Shown here one piece after another: positions 62,628 to 64,000 of a stretch of 64,000 nucleotides of DNA. The DNA comes from Aalborgiella sp963841045 (GTDB lineage: Bacteria; Pseudomonadota; Gammaproteobacteria; Burkholderiales; Burkholderiaceae_C). The notes under the pieces were generated by a model. That model was not told the DNA's origin. It saw only the letters and a program-made list of their open reading frames with translations, and made no database searches. The stretch lies in NCBI GenBank assembly GCA_963841045.1, contig CAWJBD010000003.1, positions 124,001 to 188,000 on the forward strand, written 5' to 3'. The first letter of the stretch is position 1. Every line of letters starts with the position of its first letter. The position numbers and the translations under genes are program-made.

Positions 62628-63614
62628 ACATCACCTACTTTGATTTCAAAGCCACGCAAAAAATCAGCAACTGGCATGCGCTTGCCACCCGCACGCTGCA
62701 ATTCAAGCAAATTGACAACACTGATTGTTTCTATGATTTGCTATATTTTCAATAGCAATACAGGCAATATATTCGCTGGATACAGATACTAATTGACCTT
62801 TTTTATAGGCAAAGCCTTGCTGCAACAACGATCCATTCCCTACTTCAGCCCGCCAAACTTTGATGGCTTCATTGTTCAAATTTATCACCGCACCAGGAAA
62901 CGGGTTAAACGCGCGCACGCGACGCACAATCGCTTCTGCATTTTGCGACCAATCAATTTGCGCCTCGGCCTTTTCAATTTTGTGCGCGTAGGTTACGCCT
63001 TCAATTGCTTGTTTTTCAGGTTTCAGCAATGGCAATTCAGCCAATGCTTTCACAATCAATTCGCCACCCAATTGTGCCAATTTGTCATGCAATGTAGCCG
63101 TGGTATCTGCATCCGAAATCGGTAAACTTACTTTGAGCAACATGTCACCTGTGTCCAAGCCTGCATCCATTTGCATGATGGTGATGCCCGTGTTGGCATC
63201 ACCTGCCTCTATCGCACGGTGAATCGGCGCGGCACCGCGCCAGCGGGGTAGTAAAGAAGCATGAATGTTCAAACAACCCAATGGGGGTGCATCCAATACC
63301 CATTGCGGCAAGATCAATCCATAGGCAGCAACCACCATCACTTGTGCACCACTGGCTACTGCTTGTTGAATCGCAGCTTGCCCCATGATTGCCTCTTCAG
63401 GGTATTTGCCATCCAAGCGCAGACTGGTGACTTGGCAAACAGGTATAAGGTGCTCAATTGCACACTGCTTGACTGGTGAAGCCTGCAGTTTCATTCCGCG
63501 ACCGGCTGGGCGGTCTGGCTGCGTCAAAACCAATGCAATTTCATGCCCAGCAGCAATCAAAGATTCCAGCGCGGTACGGGCAAATTCGGGGGTTCCCGCA
63601 AAGATTAATTTCAT
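62615..63614 (-). CDS. fmt: Methionyl-tRNA formyltransferase (one frameshift, element inside)
   Basis: Formylates initiator Met-tRNA using 10-formyl-THF. The N-terminal domain has MKLIFAGTPEFARTALESLI, VMVVAAYGLILPQWVLDAPPLGCLNIHASLLPRWRGAAPIHRAIEAGD (catalytic Asn/His region) and MQMDAGLDTGDML. The open frame stops at 62703 after element-derived SVSSEYIACIAIENIANHRNN. In the next frame the conserved C-terminus LELQRAGGKRMPVADFLRGFEIKVGDVCHN continues to TGA 62615. One extra A near 62738 accounts for the shift. Repeat copy 14 lies at about residues 277-292. It follows def. Confidence 0.88.
62740..62785 (+). repeat. 48-bp interspersed element, copy 14 (inside fmt)
   Basis: On the plus strand it reads GCTATATTTTCAATAGC, then ACAGGCAATATATTCGCTGG and ATACAG, antisense to fmt. 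It lies in the small C-terminal domain of fmt, close to the frameshift. Confidence 0.8.
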
Positions 63615-63634
63615 GGAATCTGATTCATGCCAAG

Positions 63635-64000
63635 CTACACCCGTGTAAGACTGGGCTTGGCTGGTTCATACGCATCACGTTCTTGCTCGCGTTTGATTTT
63701 TAAAAACTTGGTTTTAATGCGGTTGAATTTGAGATTTGATAGGTATTCAACAAACACTTTGCCTTTCAAATGATCCAACTCGTGTTGTATGCAAACGGAT
63801 AGTAAATCGTCAGCCTCTAAGGTTTGCGACGCTCCATTTACATCCAAATAGGAGAGCTTGATGGCGACTGCACGTTCCACATTGTCGTGCACATCCGGTA
63901 CCGACAAACACCCTTCTTCACCCACGTGTTTTTCTGGGCTATACCACGTGATTTCGGGATTGATCAACACCAAGGGTTGATTGCGTTCTTCTGAAATATC
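63635..64000 (-). CDS. def: Peptide deformylase, 5' part cut off by window edge
   Basis: Removes the N-formyl group from new proteins. Only the C-terminal about 121 residues are in the window. The visible motifs are EEGCLSVP (metal Cys) and QHELDHLKGKVFVEYL (the HELDH metal and catalytic motif). The G-motif GxGLAA lies beyond 64000. It is immediately upstream of fmt on the same strand, the classic def-fmt operon. Confidence 0.95.
   Translation of the reverse strand, partial: DISEERNQPLVLINPEITWYSPEKHVGEEGCLSVPDVHDNVERAVAIKLSYLDVNGASQTLEADDLLSVCIQHELDHLKGKVFVEYLSNLKFNRIKTKFLKIKREQERDAYEPAKPSLTRV

Noticed and set aside
1..64000. CRISPR array, prophage or insertion sequence.
   Set aside because: The repeats are dispersed, not regularly spaced with spacers, and no transposase, integrase or phage structural gene is seen.

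Overview
The window looks like chromosome of a betaproteobacterium of the order Burkholderiales, most likely a Comamonadaceae-type lineage of moderate GC. This rests on gene order: yicC-gmk-rpoZ-spoT converging on greB; acnB-citE-mdh divergent from gntR-sdhCDAB-sdhE-gltA; leuC-leuD-leuB; def-fmt-azlCD. It also rests on repeat families resembling ones I remember from Comamonadaceae. The genus cannot be fixed from the sequence alone. There is no phage, transposase, CRISPR array or rRNA operon; one tRNA gene (Ser, anticodon TGA) is present.

Layout. 0.15-0.73 kb: tRNA-Ser and a BamE-like lipoprotein. 0.75-9.2 kb: housekeeping genes (hemW, rdgB, rph, a Ser/Thr kinase, yicC, gmk, rpoZ, spoT, greB). 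9.2-15.3 kb: guaC, an iron alcohol dehydrogenase, a UvrD-type helicase and lrgAB. 15.4-28.2 kb: a purine/urate catabolic cluster: xanthine dehydrogenase (xdhAB), membrane urate oxidase PuuD, an NCS2 purine permease, HIU hydrolase, a GntR regulator, allantoinase PuuE, a UraD-allantoate amidohydrolase fusion and an M20 hydrolase. Together these take xanthine through urate, 5-hydroxyisourate, OHCU and allantoin to allantoate and ammonia release. Three copies of the palindrome TGTATACA sit only at promoters of this cluster and are probably operators for its GntR protein. 28.3-45.3 kb: mixed accessory and single genes (FMN glutamate-synthase-like protein, SEC-C protein, nitronate monooxygenase, HbpS-like protein, LysR/SDR pair, SOUL protein, ettA, duplicated lipoproteins, a NarI-like/HdrD-like redox pair, a sugar-epimerase-like cupin and a glycosyltransferase). 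45.2-59.9 kb: TCA-cycle and leucine genes. 59.9-64 kb: pyk, azlCD, fmt and the 3' part of def.

Two things stand out. First, an interspersed element of about 48 bp occurs at least 14 times, seven copies in each orientation. Its ends are a short A/T-rich hairpin (GCTAT-N7-ATAGC) and a conserved block around AGGCAATAAATACGCCGG. Most copies lie between genes, but five lie inside reading frames (uvrD, xdhB, the uraD-allC fusion, citE, fmt) and a sixth supplies the last codons and stop of rph. The coding copies are read through and add about 16 codons, a behaviour reminiscent of Rickettsia palindromic elements.

Second, at least ten single-base frameshifts interrupt otherwise well-conserved genes (hemW, spoT twice, uvrD 5' end, alcohol dehydrogenase, lrgB, NCS2 permease, nitronate monooxygenase twice, citE, fmt). 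All but the alcohol dehydrogenase and the unresolved uvrD 5' end fit one extra base, often a doubled one. Because several of these genes are normally important for growth, I suspect uncorrected sequencing errors rather than mass gene decay, but the sequence alone cannot decide. Coordinates of these genes are given for the reconstructed full gene.
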